Positions 35,254 to 35,797 of a stretch of DNA of 35,797 nt are shown here, piece by piece. Made by a program: the position numbers and the translations under genes. The first letter of the stretch is position 1; every line of letters begins with the position of its first letter. The notes under the pieces are model-generated. The model did not search any database. It worked only from the letters and a program-made list of their open reading frames with translations, and was not told the DNA's origin. The DNA comes from Chlorobiota bacterium (GTDB taxonomy: Bacteria; Bacteroidota; Ignavibacteria; Kapaibacteriales; NICIL-2): assembly GCA_026416585.1 (NCBI GenBank), contig JAOAEV010000095.1, positions 1-35,797 of the forward strand, read 5' to 3'.

Positions 35254-35797
35254 AAGTGCCGATAGAAGGAGGTGGAACGTCCTCAGCTGATTGCAAGTGT
35301 GGCGGTACAACGGGGAGTCGGATGTGAAAAGTTGTGCCGACCCCTTCGGTGCTTTCGAGCGTAATCGTGCCGCCATGCGCATCGACAATCCAGCGTACAA
35401 TTGCTAATCCCAAACCTGTGCCCCCTACTGTGCGGGAGCGGGCTTTGTCAACGCGATAAAAGCGGTCAAAAATGTGGGGAATGTCCTCAGCGGGAATCCC
35501 AACACCGGTATCGCTAATTGACAAACAAACCCACGGTTGCTCAACCGAAAGCACCACACGAATCGTTCCGCCCGGTGGTGTGTACTTGATGGCGTTGTCG
35601 AGTAGGTTGATGAGAACTTGCCGAAGCCGTCCACGGTCGCCGATGATACGGACAAACTGTGGTATGTCGCTGACCAATCGGAGTCCCTGCTCGGCAGCTA
35701 ACAGTTCGAAATCTTCGCACACATCCGTGATCAATTGACTCAGATCCACAAGCTCGTGTTCGATCTCGACTTGACCAGATTCAGCACGCGACAGCTC
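35237..35797 (-). CDS. Sensor histidine kinase, C-terminal part only
   Basis: The frame is open to the window end, so the N-terminal sensor and most of the phospho-acceptor helix are missing. The visible 186 residues begin LSRAESGQVEIE, the tail of a PhoR/EnvZ-type dimerisation domain. The ATPase domain is complete: N box LINLLDNAIKYTPPGG, G1 box DTGVGIP, F box IFDRFYRVD and G2 box GGTGLGLAIV. The C-terminal ~25 residues are proline-rich. It phosphorylates a response regulator that must lie outside the window. Its stop overlaps the purine nucleoside phosphorylase start. Confidence 0.9.
   Translation of the reverse strand, partial: ELSRAESGQVEIEHELVDLSQLITDVCEDFELLAAEQGLRLVSDIPQFVRIIGDRGRLRQVLINLLDNAIKYTPPGGTIRVVLSVEQPWVCLSISDTGVGIPAEDIPHIFDRFYRVDKARSRTVGGTGLGLAIVRWIVDAHGGTITLESTEGVGTTFHIRLPVVPPHLQSAEDVPPPSIGTYAPPS

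Overview
The window looks like a chromosomal segment of a Gram-negative bacterium of the Bacteroidota/Chlorobi side of the tree, possibly a Kapabacteria- or Ignavibacteria-like lineage (inference). The support is: two secreted proteins ending in a type IX secretion (T9SS) C-terminal sorting domain; a TonB-dependent receptor with an N-terminal carboxypeptidase-regulatory-like domain; a PorT-like outer-membrane barrel; several promoter boxes of the Bacteroidota form TAnnTTTG; and, unlike most Bacteroidetes, a flagellar/CsrA set (motB, fliW, csrA). No tRNA, rRNA, CRISPR, transposase or phage gene was seen.

Layout. 1-4630: two T9SS cargo proteins built from Ig-like domains. The first is cut by the window start, carries a parallel beta-helix and has a strongly G/T-biased coding strand. 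The second is a shorter paralogue of its C-terminal third, with ordinary codon use and a structured leader. 4695-6488: anmK (cell-wall recycling) divergent from a PAP2 phosphatase. A strong reverse-strand terminator lies inside the PAP2 3' end, below a possible small RNA. 6725-9491: hslO (Hsp33) convergent on a grpE-dnaJ operon. 9576-14421: an OppC-type permease divergent from rlmN, which converges on a large TonB receptor. 14601-19286: a lipoprotein of the vanadium-haloperoxidase fold that has lost catalytic histidines, a STAS anti-sigma antagonist, thrS, and a secreted protein of unknown function. 19291-21205 (reverse): motB-fliW-csrA-response regulator, with a textbook-like CsrA-binding hairpin in front of fliW. 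21311-24475: murF, a hotdog acyl-CoA thioesterase and tyrS, tightly packed. 24492-25652: an acyl-CoA dehydrogenase whose promoter region holds a perfect palindrome. 25810-28469: a 48-residue membrane ORF, a two-domain lipoprotein, an outer-membrane barrel and a SRPBCC protein. 28478-34223 (reverse): an EF-G paralogue, nadB, a secreted coiled-coil protein and a Gfo/Idh/MocA-fold protein lacking its usual catalytic residues. 34423-35797 (reverse): purine nucleoside phosphorylase overlapping the 3' end of a sensor histidine kinase that runs off the window.

Most genes are housekeeping (translation, chaperones, wall synthesis and recycling, NAD and purine metabolism, fatty-acid oxidation). The less ordinary material is the compositional switch inside the first T9SS gene, the structured leader before the second, the fliW-leader CsrA hairpin, two degenerate enzymes (haloperoxidase fold and Gfo/Idh fold), the reverse-strand RNA candidate near 6.5 kb, and several perfect palindromes at promoters. 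All functional calls are from motif reading; no database search was possible.
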